NCBI GenBank assembly: GCA_022819585.1
Contig: JAJEGY010000031.1
Coordinates: forward strand, 1 to 64,000
Length of the DNA: 64,000 bases
Reading direction: 5' to 3'
Origin: Dehalococcoidia bacterium
GTDB taxonomy: Bacteria > Chloroflexota > Dehalococcoidia > Lucifugimonadales > Lucifugimonadaceae
The notes below the pieces were generated by a model that was not told the DNA's origin, ran no database searches, and worked only from the letters and a program-made list of their open reading frames with translations. Positions 43,067-52,521 of this stretch are shown here, in pieces (within the stretch, counting starts at the first letter, position 1; each line of letters begins with the position of its first letter). Both the position numbers and the translations under genes were made by a program.

Positions 43067-46000
43067 ATGATGCGAGCCGTTCCAACAGAGACCAAGGTTT
43101 CGGATCTGTTCAGCGCGCCTGTCGCTAGGTGGTTCGACGAGCGGCATGAGACCGCGACTGAACCGCAGGTCGAGGCGTGGCCGTTGATCAAGCAGGGCGA
43201 GAACGTTTTGATCCACTCGCCCACAGGTTCTGGAAAGACATTGGCGGCGTTTCTATCGGCGTTGGATGGGTTGTATTCGGATGTTCGGTTGTCGAAGCGC
43301 AAGGGAGTGAGGACGCTTTACATATCACCGCTGAAGGCTCTGGGCTATGACGTTGAGCGGAACTTGGAAGAGCCTATGCGGGGGATAGAGGAGGCAGCAC
43401 GGGAGTTGGGAGTTGAGATTCCCGAGGTGAGGGCCGACGTGCGGACCGGGGATACGCCATCGTCGGCGAGGGCTCGGATGTTGAGAAACCCGCCGCACGT
43501 ATTGATCACGACGCCCGAATCGTTGTACCTGATTTTGACGTCGCCGCGCGCTCGGGATATGTTGCAGACGGTTGAGACGGTGATAGTTGATGAGATCCAC
43601 ACGTTGTGTGCGAACAAGCGAGGGGTGCATCTGAGTATCACATTGGAGCGGTTGGAGCAGGTTGCACCGGGATTTCAACGGATCGGACTTTCGGCGACGC
43701 AGCGTCCGTTGAGCGAGGTGGCGAGGTTGTTGGGAGGACAGTCAGCCGATCAAGTTGACTGTGGCAGTGAGGAGTTACGGGTGACGGCGCGCCCCGTTTC
43801 GATCGTGGACTGTCCGGGTTCGAAGCAGATCGAGGTGAGCGTGCACGGGATGATGGAGGCTGCTGGGGCAGATCCGGGTTCGATCTGGCCGAAGCTGATA
43901 CCTCAAGTGTTGGATGACATCGAGGAGCACGATACGACGCTGGTGTTTGCGAATAGCCGGAGACAGGCGGAGAACACGGCGGAACGATTGAATGCGTCGT
44001 GGCAAGCGAGGCAAAGCGGGGAGAACGAGGGCGAAGTTGTGAGTGGTGGTAATTACAGTTCAGATGGAGTTGATGGTCCGTTCATGGCACACCACGGCAG
44101 TCTGTCAGATTCTCTGCGCCGGGAGATCGAAGCCGAGTTGAAGGCAGGGAATCTGCCTGCACTCGTGGGCACGAGTTCGCTGGAACTGGGGATCGATATC
44201 GGGAGCATCGACTTGGTGGTGCAGTTGCAGTCGCCGAAGACCGTTACTCAGGGGCTGCAGCGTATCGGGAGGGCAGGTCACAGCGTCGGAGCGGTTAGTT
44301 GGGGGAAGATCTATGCGACGCATCCCGAGGACTTGATAGAGGCGGTTGTCGTGGCGAGGGGGATGCAGGATCGACGGGTCGAGGAAGTGTCGGTGCCTCG
44401 TAATTCGCTGGATGTTTTGGCGCAGCAGATAGTGGCTGCGGTGTCGGTTCAAGACTGGTCGGTGGAGGATGTGTATCGATTGGTCAAAGGTGCATACCCG
44501 TATGTGGAGTTGAGTTACGAGAATTTCTTGGGGGTTGTGAGATTGATTTCGGGGTACTACCCTCGCGAATTGTTTTCGTCGTTGAGAGCGCGAGTGCATT
44601 GGGATCGGACTCGAGACGTGTTGCAGCAACTGCCCGGGACACGTATGACGGCGATCAGCAATGGCGGGGCGATCGTGGACCGAGGAGCGTTTCCGGTGCT
44701 ATTGCCGGACCGCAAGACCCGAATCGGGGAACTGGACGAGGAGTTCGTGTACGAATCGGGCGAGGGCGATGCCTTCATGTTGGGGAGTCAGGTATGGCGA
44801 GTGGCCAAGATCGAGGATGATCGGTTGATCGCGGAACCGGCACCTGGAGCAGCCCCGAGGATGCCGTTTTGGCGCGGAGATTTTCCGTGGCGACCATTGG
44901 ATCTGTCGTATTCGTTGGCTAGGTTCAGGTCAGAAATTGCTGAAAGGGTGAGGTCGTACATTCATGAAGAGGTCGGTCCGCTAGAGGTGGTTGAATGGTT
45001 GCAGTCGGAATATCCGGTCGATGAGGTTGGCGCTAGGCAGATCGTCGACTACGTCAGGAGACAGCTGAGGTGGGCCGGTGAGATTTCTTCTGAGAAGACG
45101 GTGATAGTTGAGACGTATCAGGATGGTATTGGGGATCTGCGGATAGTTGTTCATTCACCGTTCGGAGGGCGGATCAATGGTCCGTGGTCAGTTGCGATAT
45201 CTCGTGAGTTGATGCGGAGGAAGAAGATCGAGCCCGAAGTGCAGGTCTCCGACGATGGGATGATGTTTCGTTTGCCACAGTCAGACGATACAGCGCCCGT
45301 GGATTTCATCGCGGAGATGACGAGCGAGGAGGCGAAGGAGCTCATTCTCGACGGTATGATCGATTCGCCGCTTTTCGGCGCGGTCTTCAGGCAGAACGCG
45401 TATCGGGCGCTGCTGTTGCCGAGCCCCGGGCAGTTTCGTCGGACGCCGTTTTGGTTGCAGCGGTTGAGATCAAAGGATCTTCTGGCCATCGCCAAGTCGT
45501 TCCCGGATTTCCCGATTGTGCTGGAGACGTACCGGGACGCTTTGGAAGATTTCATGGATATGCCGGGCTTGGAGCAGGTCTTGGATGGCGTTGAGTCGGG
45601 TTCTATTTCGGTGAGGTTCGTGGATTCGGATGTTCCTTCGCCGGTGGCGCGGGCTTTGGAGTTCAACTTTGACGCGTTTTGGATGTATCAGTGGGACACG
45701 CCGAAGGCCGAACGTGGTTTGCAGGCGTTGGATATTGATCGGGACGCGCTGGCTCTTCTGTTCCGACATCCTGAGGCTGCGGGTTTGTTGAGACCGGAGG
45801 CGATTGAAGACGTATCGTCGATGGTGGCAAGGTCGGCGTCAGGGATGCAGATCAGGACCGCCACGGAGTTGGCGCAACTGTTGGTCGAGGTCGGCGATCT
45901 GAGCGATGAAGAGATTGGCGAAAGGAGCGAAGATGGGTGGCGGCAATGGATTGGACTGTTGGCTTCGCAGGGGAGGGCGGAACTGATCGAGTTCGCAGTG

Positions 46001-47671
46001 GATGGACGGGTTGAGGAGCGATGGATCGCGTCAGAGTTGGCTGATGAGTATCGCGGTGCGACGAGTGAGCATTGCGACTTTGCGTCTGCCCGTCGGGTCG
46101 TGGCGCGCTACCTCGCGAGAAGCGGGCCGGTGCCGCTGGGAGTGATCGAGGCCCGGTATCCGATAGATCGAGAGGTGTTGCAGGATGTTTTGGATGAGTT
46201 GATGGCGGATGCGCGGGCCGCTAGAGGATTCTTCACAGAAGCAGGGGTTGAGGAGTGGCTGGATCTGTCGACGTTGGCGCGGATACAGGAGCGGACGTTG
46301 TCGATCTTGCGGTCGGAGGTGCAGCCGTCGGACCCGATGGACTACCAGGCGGCGTTGCTGCAGAGGCATGGGATTGGCACTCCGGAAGTTGATGATGATG
46401 TTTATCGGCTGATTTGCGATGCGTTGGCTATGTTGCAGGGGGTGCCGATTGTTGTGGATCAGTGGGTCAGAGATGTTCTGCCGTCGAGGGTGGAAGGATT
46501 TTCCAGCAACGTGTTGAACGATGTTTTGGCGGATGGAGAGTTTAGGTGGGTGATCTGTCGAGCCGATTCGGGGTCCGCCGTTCAGGCGGCATTTGTACGG
46601 ACCGGTGAGGGAAGAAGTGTTTTGCCTTCAATGGTTGTGGATGCTGTCTTGACGCGCGATGGAGAGTTGGATGATCGGGCCAGAGAAATCTATGAGTTCA
46701 TATCGAGTGAAGGGGTAGTGGGTTCTGAGACGCTGGTTGCCGCGTTGGGTGGTTCGGCATCGCATGAACTGGCTGAGGTGGTGAAGGGATTGGTGCTGAG
46801 GGGATTGGTGACCGCTGATTCTTGGGCGGTGGCAATGGCGATTGTGCGCTCTTTGACGACAACGACATCGAACGAGAGAACGATGTCATCAAATCAAAGA
46901 AGGTCGCGTCGAATGGCTCACAGACGTTCGGTGCGTCGTCAGTTCTATCAACGTCGATTGCAGACGAGCGGTATTTTGGAGCCGGGCGTCAATTGGTCGG
47001 CAACTTCTCGATTTTCGTTCATGGGATCGTCGATATCCGAGGAACAGTTGGCGGAGCAACGGGCGGAACTACTGTTGGCCCGACATGGCGTGGTTACCAA
47101 GCGCGCAATAGAAATTGATCGACTGGGATGGGATTGGCGACCGATCTACTCGGCGTTGAGCTTGATGGAGCTGAGAGGGAAGGTGCGGAGGGGGTACTTC
47201 GTAAACGGGTTGCCGGGAGTGCAGTTTGCGGACAGTGAGTTTGTCGACTTGATGCGTCAGAGAACAGAGGATGACGCGATTGCGGTAGTTTCCGCGGCAG
47301 ACCCGGCGTACGTGTTTGATCGCCGATTGGCGTCGATATCCCGTGAAGCAGGGGCAGAAATGCTCGAACTGAACCGCAACTCGAGTACTCGGGTTATGTT
47401 TTTCGATGGTCGCCCCACGCTGGTCGCTTACTCCAACGGGGCCCGTATCGATGCAGGTCAAGCTACGGAAGACGTGATGGAGCTGGCCATGAGAGCGTTA
47501 ATCGGACGAATTTCGGACTCTGCTTCTGATCGTCGCGTGGTCGTCGCAGAGTGGGACGGTGATCCAGTGCTGTCGTCGGGAGGTGCGGATATGCTCGCCC
47601 GGATCGGTTTCAGGCGCGACTACCCGAACATGGTGTTTGACGCGCTGAGCATGGCGGTTGCACGGCGTTGA
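43067..47671 (+). CDS. lhr: Lhr-type large ATP-dependent helicase
   Basis: 1534 residues, in the range of the long Lhr helicases (about 1500). The superfamily 2 motifs are present: Walker A 'SPTGSGKT' (51-58), 'VIVDEIHTLC' (motif II, DEIH), 'GLSATQRPL' (motif III), 'LGTSSLELGID' and 'QRIGRAGHS' (motif VI). A winged helix and Lhr-core beta-barrel follow to about residue 850. The C-terminal half (about 850-1534) is the Lhr-CTD with further winged-helix-like segments. Family knowledge: Lhr is a 3'-5' single-stranded-DNA translocase in DNA repair. No partner nuclease gene lies beside it here. Confidence 0.9.
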   Translation: MMRAVPTETKVSDLFSAPVARWFDERHETATEPQVEAWPLIKQGENVLIHSPTGSGKTLAAFLSALDGLYSDVRLSKRKGVRTLYISPLKALGYDVERNLEEPMRGIEEAARELGVEIPEVRADVRTGDTPSSARARMLRNPPHVLITTPESLYLILTSPRARDMLQTVETVIVDEIHTLCANKRGVHLSITLERLEQVAPGFQRIGLSATQRPLSEVARLLGGQSADQVDCGSEELRVTARPVSIVDCPGSKQIEVSVHGMMEAAGADPGSIWPKLIPQVLDDIEEHDTTLVFANSRRQAENTAERLNASWQARQSGENEGEVVSGGNYSSDGVDGPFMAHHGSLSDSLRREIEAELKAGNLPALVGTSSLELGIDIGSIDLVVQLQSPKTVTQGLQRIGRAGHSVGAVSWGKIYATHPEDLIEAVVVARGMQDRRVEEVSVPRNSLDVLAQQIVAAVSVQDWSVEDVYRLVKGAYPYVELSYENFLGVVRLISGYYPRELFSSLRARVHWDRTRDVLQQLPGTRMTAISNGGAIVDRGAFPVLLPDRKTRIGELDEEFVYESGEGDAFMLGSQVWRVAKIEDDRLIAEPAPGAAPRMPFWRGDFPWRPLDLSYSLARFRSEIAERVRSYIHEEVGPLEVVEWLQSEYPVDEVGARQIVDYVRRQLRWAGEISSEKTVIVETYQDGIGDLRIVVHSPFGGRINGPWSVAISRELMRRKKIEPEVQVSDDGMMFRLPQSDDTAPVDFIAEMTSEEAKELILDGMIDSPLFGAVFRQNAYRALLLPSPGQFRRTPFWLQRLRSKDLLAIAKSFPDFPIVLETYRDALEDFMDMPGLEQVLDGVESGSISVRFVDSDVPSPVARALEFNFDAFWMYQWDTPKAERGLQALDIDRDALALLFRHPEAAGLLRPEAIEDVSSMVARSASGMQIRTATELAQLLVEVGDLSDEEIGERSEDGWRQWIGLLASQGRAELIEFAVDGRVEERWIASELADEYRGATSEHCDFASARRVVARYLARSGPVPLGVIEARYPIDREVLQDVLDELMADARAARGFFTEAGVEEWLDLSTLARIQERTLSILRSEVQPSDPMDYQAALLQRHGIGTPEVDDDVYRLICDALAMLQGVPIVVDQWVRDVLPSRVEGFSSNVLNDVLADGEFRWVICRADSGSAVQAAFVRTGEGRSVLPSMVVDAVLTRDGELDDRAREIYEFISSEGVVGSETLVAALGGSASHELAEVVKGLVLRGLVTADSWAVAMAIVRSLTTTTSNERTMSSNQRRSRRMAHRRSVRRQFYQRRLQTSGILEPGVNWSATSRFSFMGSSISEEQLAEQRAELLLARHGVVTKRAIEIDRLGWDWRPIYSALSLMELRGKVRRGYFVNGLPGVQFADSEFVDLMRQRTEDDAIAVVSAADPAYVFDRRLASISREAGAEMLELNRNSSTRVMFFDGRPTLVAYSNGARIDAGQATEDVMELAMRALIGRISDSASDRRVVVAEWDGDPVLSSGGADMLARIGFRRDYPNMVFDALSMAVARR

Positions 47672-47811
47672 TGCGTGTCGGGCGAACCCGCCTGCATCGT
47701 GGCTGTCATCGAGACGAATTCGGCGGATTAACGCAGAACATTTCAGCGGTGAGTTACGTAGAGCGTTTTATAAGGGTACGAGTGAGCCAATGAACAATGG
47801 AGAGTTCGACA

Positions 47812-48573
47812 ATGCAACACACCAACGAGGCGACCGCGGTAGCCAACGCGGGCGATTTCCAGTATCGGATCATCGGCGACGATTTGCAGATGCTTGAGAT
47901 CAGATTGGGCCCCGGCGAAGAGATCATCGGGGAGGCGGGTGCGATGATGTACATGGAACCGGGCATCGAGTTCGAGTCGAAGATGGGCAAGCGACCAGGT
48001 GGCGGCGGAGGCGGACTCCTCGGCGGTTTGATGAACGCTGGAGCTCGGATGTTGGCTGGCGAGAGCATCTTCGTTACGCATTTCAAGAACGTGGCGAACC
48101 AAGGTCAGATCGTGGCCTTCTCATCGGAGGCGCCAGGCAAGATAGTCACGGTCGATCTGGGAGGATTGGGTGGCACTGTGTTGGCGCAGCGTGACGCGTT
48201 TCTGTGCGGTTCGCCAGACACTGGGATCACGATCGCGTTTCAGCGGAACTTGGGAGCCGGGTTCTTCGGTGGCGAAGGATTCATCCTGCAAAAGGTTCAG
48301 GGGAGCGGACACATCTTCATGTCAGCAGGCGGCACGATCATCGAGCGAGACTTACAGGGCGAGCAGTTGAGGGTCGACTCCGGATGTATTGTGGCGTTCC
48401 AAGAGGGGATCAACTACGACATCCAACGGGCCGGGAATCTCAAGTCGATGCTGGCTGGCGGAGAGGGATTGTTTTTGGCTACGCTGCAAGGGCACGGCAA
48501 AGTGTGGCTGCAGTCGATGCCGATCGGACGTTTGGCGCACCACATCTACTCGAAGATGCCAAGCAGCCAATAG
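47812..48573 (+). CDS. AIM24/TIGR00266 family protein
   Basis: 253 residues from the ATG at 47812 (GGAGA eight bases upstream); an ATG five codons earlier is possible. The protein is all-beta with 'IIGEAGAMMYMEPGIEF', a Gly-rich stretch ('GGGGGGLLGG'), 'GLGGTVLAQRDAFLC', 'FILQKVQGSGHIFMSAGG' and 'SGCIVAFQEGINYDI', the usual order of the Aim24 (tryptophan RNA-binding attenuator-like) fold. Its bacterial role is unknown. It ends at a strong terminator. Confidence 0.85.
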   Translation: MQHTNEATAVANAGDFQYRIIGDDLQMLEIRLGPGEEIIGEAGAMMYMEPGIEFESKMGKRPGGGGGGLLGGLMNAGARMLAGESIFVTHFKNVANQGQIVAFSSEAPGKIVTVDLGGLGGTVLAQRDAFLCGSPDTGITIAFQRNLGAGFFGGEGFILQKVQGSGHIFMSAGGTIIERDLQGEQLRVDSGCIVAFQEGINYDIQRAGNLKSMLAGGEGLFLATLQGHGKVWLQSMPIGRLAHHIYSKMPSSQ

Positions 48574-48589
48574 CCGACCAATTAGACAA

Positions 48590-48627
48590 GCGCCCCATCC
48601 ACGACGTCGGTGGATGGGGCGCGTTTT
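48590..48627 (+). terminator. rho-independent terminator
   Basis: GCGCCCCATCCAC (48590-48602) and GTGGATGGGGCGC (48610-48622) form a perfect 13-bp stem with a 7-base loop, followed by GTTTTG. It ends the AIM24 gene and may also serve the convergent fic gene, although the A-run on that side is weak. Confidence 0.9.
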
Positions 48628-48653
48628 GATTCAGGGGCCGGACGACGCTGGTT

Positions 48654-49778
48654 TCAGAACGATCCATCGTTCACCAACGCGTAACTCGTGCTCCGACCGC
48701 CTGCGGTTCCTTTTTCAAGGACACCTTTACCTATGAGGTCGGTGATGTCCCTCAAGGCGGTGTCCTGGGAGCATCGGGTAATTCTTGCCCACCTCATGGT
48801 GGTCATTTTCCCATCGAAGCCGTTGACCAAACGTCTCAAGATCTTGCGTTGCCGGTCGTTTATCTCGACTTCTCTCAGGCCGTCCCAGAACCGGACCCTC
48901 GCGATGCTCGCCGAGACGGTGTCATGTGCGGCTTCAATAGCGCGCCCAAGACAGTCCAGGAACCATACCATCCAGTTGGTGATGTCCATCGACCCTTTCT
49001 GGCTCAGTTGCAGGATCTCGTAGTAATCGTTTCGCTCTTTGCGGATCTGGGCCGACATGCTATAGAAACGTTGCGAAACGCCGTCGGATCTGGCCAGCGC
49101 CAAATCGGCGATCGCTCGGGCGATTCGGCCGTTGCCGTCGTCGAATGGGTGGATCGTCACGAACCACAGATGGGCAAGCGCCGCTTTGAGGATGTTGTCC
49201 GATCTCCGAAGGGCGTTGAACCACGTGATGAATGCCTGCATTTCGTGTTCGAGCCGGTCTTCCGATGGCGCAACGAAGTGCACGCGTTCACGCCTGGGCC
49301 GCCCGGAAACCACCCGCATCGGGCCTTTTCCCGGCTTGCGCCACTCGCCAACGGTGATGTGTCCTGCGTTGCCCCAGCCATACGGGAACAATTGCGCGTG
49401 CCAGCTCAACAACCGCTCTTTTGTGAGAGGTGCATAGCAGTTTTCGGCGGCATCGATCATTAAATCGACGATGCCATCGATATTTCGGTTTTCTGAAGGC
49501 GGTGGTCCGCCGATATCGACACCCAAGCGAGAAGCAACAGATGACCGCACTTCGTCAGTCGTCAGTACCTCACCCTCGATTTCGCTGGTTTTGACGACGG
49601 TGTCAGTGAGCGCGTTTAACTCCGCCTCGGTTTTGAGGTCGAATCCTATAGCCTCCATGCGCCCTAGGAGCAGGCCTTGTTGGTATCTGATCTCAGCGAG
49701 CTGATCGATGAGTTCTTCTTGGCGCCATGTGAAGTTCGGCCAGTCGGGAAGTTCGTGGATGTAGATAACGCGGAGCAT
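48654..49778 (-). CDS. fic: Fic-domain AMP transferase with C-terminal winged helix
   Basis: 374 residues. The N-terminal DUF4172-type segment is recognised by 'PDWPNFTWRQEELIDQLAEIRYQQG'. The inhibitory motif TSEIEGE (64-70) with its Glu marks a class II (self-inhibited) Fic. The catalytic motif is HPFDDGNGR (H210). Residues about 310-370 form a winged helix ('MTTMRWARITRCSQDTALRDITDLIGKG'), suited to binding the palindromes in its own promoter. Fic enzymes transfer AMP to target proteins; no separate antitoxin gene is needed in this class. The ATG lies within two or three bases of the expected transcription start, so the mRNA should be leaderless. Confidence 0.9.
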   Translation of the reverse strand: MLRVIYIHELPDWPNFTWRQEELIDQLAEIRYQQGLLLGRMEAIGFDLKTEAELNALTDTVVKTSEIEGEVLTTDEVRSSVASRLGVDIGGPPPSENRNIDGIVDLMIDAAENCYAPLTKERLLSWHAQLFPYGWGNAGHITVGEWRKPGKGPMRVVSGRPRRERVHFVAPSEDRLEHEMQAFITWFNALRRSDNILKAALAHLWFVTIHPFDDGNGRIARAIADLALARSDGVSQRFYSMSAQIRKERNDYYEILQLSQKGSMDITNWMVWFLDCLGRAIEAAHDTVSASIARVRFWDGLREVEINDRQRKILRRLVNGFDGKMTTMRWARITRCSQDTALRDITDLIGKGVLEKGTAGGRSTSYALVNDGSF

Positions 49779-49860
49779 ATGCGGAGATTATACAACATAT
49801 TCTCCGCATTCCAAGATAAACACCGCAAATATGCGGAAATTAAGCTGGTTATTCTCCGCA
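49779..49860 (-). promoter_or_regulatory. fic promoter with two palindromic operators
   Basis: On the minus strand TTGGAA (49814-49809) and a perfect TATAAT (49792-49787) are 16 bp apart. ATGCGGAGA (49779-49787) and TCTCCGCAT (49801-49809) form a perfect inverted repeat covering the -10 and spacer. A second, slightly degenerate pair, ATGCGGA (49831-49837) and TTCTCCGCA (49852-49860), lies just upstream. The layout suits repression by a dimeric winged-helix protein, possibly Fic itself. Confidence 0.65.
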
Positions 49861-49897
49861 ACAACCGCGAACCAAACTTGTCGCCATTACGCGACGG

Positions 49898-51067
49898 CTA
49901 ACCGCGCGCCATCTCGTCGTGCAAGATACGCATGGCTTGGTGATGACTCACACCGTCTTGTTTGAGCTGAGTGTAGCGCGCCTCGTCAATGTTGCTGCGG
50001 TCCAGGAAACCTCGGATATCGTAACGTCCGGGTTCTTCGACGACAACCTTGCCCTCGTCGATCATGAGTTCGAGGGGGTATTCCTGCTCTTCCATCGGCA
50101 TGTAGATGACTTTGTTCTGGCGAGCCGATTCATACATCGCCATCATGATCTCGACGGTGTCACGGGCGATGTGTCCGGCGTTGCGGTGCTCGGGTCCGCC
50201 ATCGAGCCAGCGGACAAGTTCCTCGACCTGCAGGGCATTCATGTTCCCGCCGATCGCCTGGTCGCCCTCTTGTAGGTTCAGGTCAATGCTTTTCCAACCG
50301 TTGGTCTCAGCGTTGAAGAGCTTTAACACGGTCTCACGGACGTGTAGCATGCCCTCGGTTCCACGGATGAAGAACTTGCCGGCGTCGCAATCGTTGTCCC
50401 AGAGGTCGGACTGGATGAAGAACTGTAGAGGATCATCGAACATCACAAGGCCGATGCAGGCATCTTCGATCGGCGTGTTGCGTTCGTACTTATCGGTGGT
50501 TCGAGTGACTGCGCCCATGACCCAGCGAGGTTTGGGGTCGCCGAGGATGAACTTGGCGCCGTCGATGGAGTGGGTGGCCCAGTTTGCCAGACCCTCTTTG
50601 ACGCGTATATCGACGCGGAGAGGAATGCCGATCGCTCCCTGTTCGACGAGTTCCTTGGCTTTGTTCCAGCCCGGTGTAAAACGTCGTTGGTGGCTGATGA
50701 CGAGCTTGGTGTCGTTGGCGTCGCAGGCTTCAACCATGCGGTTGGCGCGTCTCATGCCGATTGCCATGGGTTTCTCGCAGATGATCGCTTTGATCGAGGG
50801 ATAGCTGGACGCTTCAACTGTCAATGGATCGTGCAACAAGTGCCAAGTGCAAACGCTGACGATGTCCGGCTCGGCGTCGTACGCGCACTCTTCGAGCGTG
50901 GCGTACGAGTTCGGGATGCCCCAATCCTCCATATACATCTGGCGCGCTTCGGGGATGGGGTCGACGCATGCCACGACATCGACCGCGTCAACCTGCGAGT
51001 AGCCTTCCATGTGGGCGTGGGCGATGCCGCCGCAACCCACTATCGCAGCTTTGTATCGACCTGTCAT
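49898..51067 (-). CDS. Gfo/Idh/MocA-family NAD(P)-dependent oxidoreductase
   Basis: 389 residues from the ATG at 51067 (MTGRYKAAIVGCGGIA); upstream codons overlap the divergent pncA gene and are rejected. The Rossmann motif GCGGIA is at 11-16. 'IICEKPMAIGMRRANRM' carries the conserved EKP Lys, and 'RRFTPGWNKAKELVEQGAIG' is typical. The C-terminal alpha/beta domain has the catalytic-region His in 'EHRNAGHIARDTVEIMMAMYESA'. These enzymes oxidise or reduce sugars, inositols and related alcohols. The last 45 residues ('RYDIRGFLDRSNIDEARYTQLKQDG') are a helical tail seen in some environmental members. The substrate is unknown. Confidence 0.85.
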   Translation of the reverse strand: MTGRYKAAIVGCGGIAHAHMEGYSQVDAVDVVACVDPIPEARQMYMEDWGIPNSYATLEECAYDAEPDIVSVCTWHLLHDPLTVEASSYPSIKAIICEKPMAIGMRRANRMVEACDANDTKLVISHQRRFTPGWNKAKELVEQGAIGIPLRVDIRVKEGLANWATHSIDGAKFILGDPKPRWVMGAVTRTTDKYERNTPIEDACIGLVMFDDPLQFFIQSDLWDNDCDAGKFFIRGTEGMLHVRETVLKLFNAETNGWKSIDLNLQEGDQAIGGNMNALQVEELVRWLDGGPEHRNAGHIARDTVEIMMAMYESARQNKVIYMPMEEQEYPLELMIDEGKVVVEEPGRYDIRGFLDRSNIDEARYTQLKQDGVSHHQAMRILHDEMARG

Positions 51068-51182
51068 CTCGGGATGCCTTTCACTCGTATCGCGTCGGAG
51101 GTCAGTGTCCACTGATCTGATCCAAATAGGATATGCGAAACTGTAGACAGGTAACGGTAGTCCGAGATTGAGCGAGGGATGT

Positions 51183-51776
51183 ATGGCGTCGAGTTCGAAA
51201 AGAGCGCTGATCGTAGTGGATGTGCAGAACGACTTCGTTGATCCTGAAGGAGGTTTGAGCATCAAGGATGCCCCATCGGTTGTTCCGAGCATCAATGCGA
51301 TGATTTCCGCGGCTCGTGACGATGACCGTTTGATCGTCTACACGCAGGACTGGCACCCAGGGGTGACACCGCATTTTGCCAAGGATGGCGGCATTTGGCC
51401 GGTACATTGCGTCGCGGATAGTTGGGGCGCTCAGTTTTACCCGGAACTCGAAGTTGTTTCGGACGCGAGGGTAGTCAAGAAGGGGACTGGTGGAGAGGAC
51501 GGTTATTCTGGGTTCTCAGTGCGCGATCCGGAGACGGAAGCCGAATCGGATACAGCGATGGAGTCGATATTGAAGCAGCACGGGATTGAGGAGGTGGAAA
51601 TTGTGGGAATAGCCACCGATTACTGTGTGAAAGAGACGGCGTTGGACGCGCGCAAGCGCGGATTCAAAACAGCGGTTTACCGTAGCTGCATGAAGGGAGT
51701 GGATCTGCAGCCGGGCGATACGGAAGCAGCGATCCACGAGATGGAGGAGGCGGGTGTCGAGGTACGCGACGATTAG
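51183..51776 (+). CDS. pncA: nicotinamidase
   Basis: 197 residues from the ATG at 51183 (GAGGGA upstream). The catalytic triad of the isochorismatase-like fold is present: D13 (VDVQNDF), K99/K100 (VVKKGTG) and C148 (ATDYCVKETA). Metal ligands are D56 and H58 (DWHPG) and H64 (TPHF), which identifies it as a nicotinamidase rather than a general isochorismatase. It deamidates nicotinamide to nicotinate, feeding PncB at 39.8-41.1 kb. Its 3' end overlaps the convergent gene at 51773 by four bases. Confidence 0.92.
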   Translation: MASSSKRALIVVDVQNDFVDPEGGLSIKDAPSVVPSINAMISAARDDDRLIVYTQDWHPGVTPHFAKDGGIWPVHCVADSWGAQFYPELEVVSDARVVKKGTGGEDGYSGFSVRDPETEAESDTAMESILKQHGIEEVEIVGIATDYCVKETALDARKRGFKTAVYRSCMKGVDLQPGDTEAAIHEMEEAGVEVRDD

Positions 51777-52489
51777 CGTCGGAAGAGTCTGAAGAACCGC
51801 TCCTGATACTCCTCGAAAACGCCCCAGCGCGTCAACTCTTCGTGAACGTCTGACGGGTCGATTTCGCGGCGTTCCGCTCTCTGAAAAAGGTCGTCGATGC
51901 GGCGTCGGGCATCACGCGGCACTCCGCCTTCGTCATCGAACATGCTGCGTTCGTTCAGTTCGTCGAAGTTCGTCTTGGCCGATTGATTGGTGAACTCGTA
52001 GATGAACTTCATCACGGAGACGTCCCAGAGCTCATCGACACCTAGGAGAACCGTGTGAAGCGGTTTATCGTCGGCTTCAAGTTCATCGCGGATCTTGGCG
52101 GCGATTTCCCGGGGCTCGCCGGATACGGTCTCGGTTGTCTGGGGTTCGTTCTTGTATTTGTAGAGCAGGCCGGCGGCGTCCGCGCCGTAGCGATTGCTGA
52201 TGTAATCGAGATATTCGGCGGCTTCTTGGCCGAAACCTTCGGACCGTGAGAGGTAGCCCGGAGTGACGATCTGGGGTCGATCAGCACGAACCATCCCGTA
52301 TCGGACTACGGTGTCTTTATGCTCATCCTCGAAGATGCCTTCGTAGACGGGCTGGGAGACGACGTGGTAGTGAATCACAGTAGATCCGAACGTCGCGAGC
52401 GAACGTCGCGGCGGTCGGATGATACGGGTCATCGCGATGGCGCGCTCGATCTGTGGATCAAGCCTGCTGGGGCGTTGGGGGCCTAACAC
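51773..52489 (-). CDS. conserved-looking hypothetical cytoplasmic protein
   Basis: 238 residues from the first possible start, or 219 from the ATG at 52432 (MTRIIRPPRRSLATFGSTVIHYHVVSQP), which reads more naturally. It is soluble, mixed alpha/beta, with a helical, highly charged C-terminal third ('DDLFQRAERREIDPSDVHEELTRWGVFEEYQERFFRLFRR'). I do not recognise the family. Its 3' end overlaps pncA, and it lies downstream of the FG-GAP lipoprotein gene on the same strand with a gap of about 30 bp, so it may be co-transcribed with that gene. Confidence 0.6.
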   Translation of the reverse strand: MLGPQRPSRLDPQIERAIAMTRIIRPPRRSLATFGSTVIHYHVVSQPVYEGIFEDEHKDTVVRYGMVRADRPQIVTPGYLSRSEGFGQEAAEYLDYISNRYGADAAGLLYKYKNEPQTTETVSGEPREIAAKIRDELEADDKPLHTVLLGVDELWDVSVMKFIYEFTNQSAKTNFDELNERSMFDDEGGVPRDARRRIDDLFQRAERREIDPSDVHEELTRWGVFEEYQERFFRLFRR

Positions 52490-52521
52490 TGAATACTCGG
52501 ATGATTAAGGGAGCGGGTCGA

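Noticed and set aside
49779-49809. Candidate dif site near the skew switch
   Set aside because: The 9-bp arms and AT-rich centre look superficially like a Xer site, but the arms do not match known dif arms, and the position over the fic -10 element is better explained as an operator.
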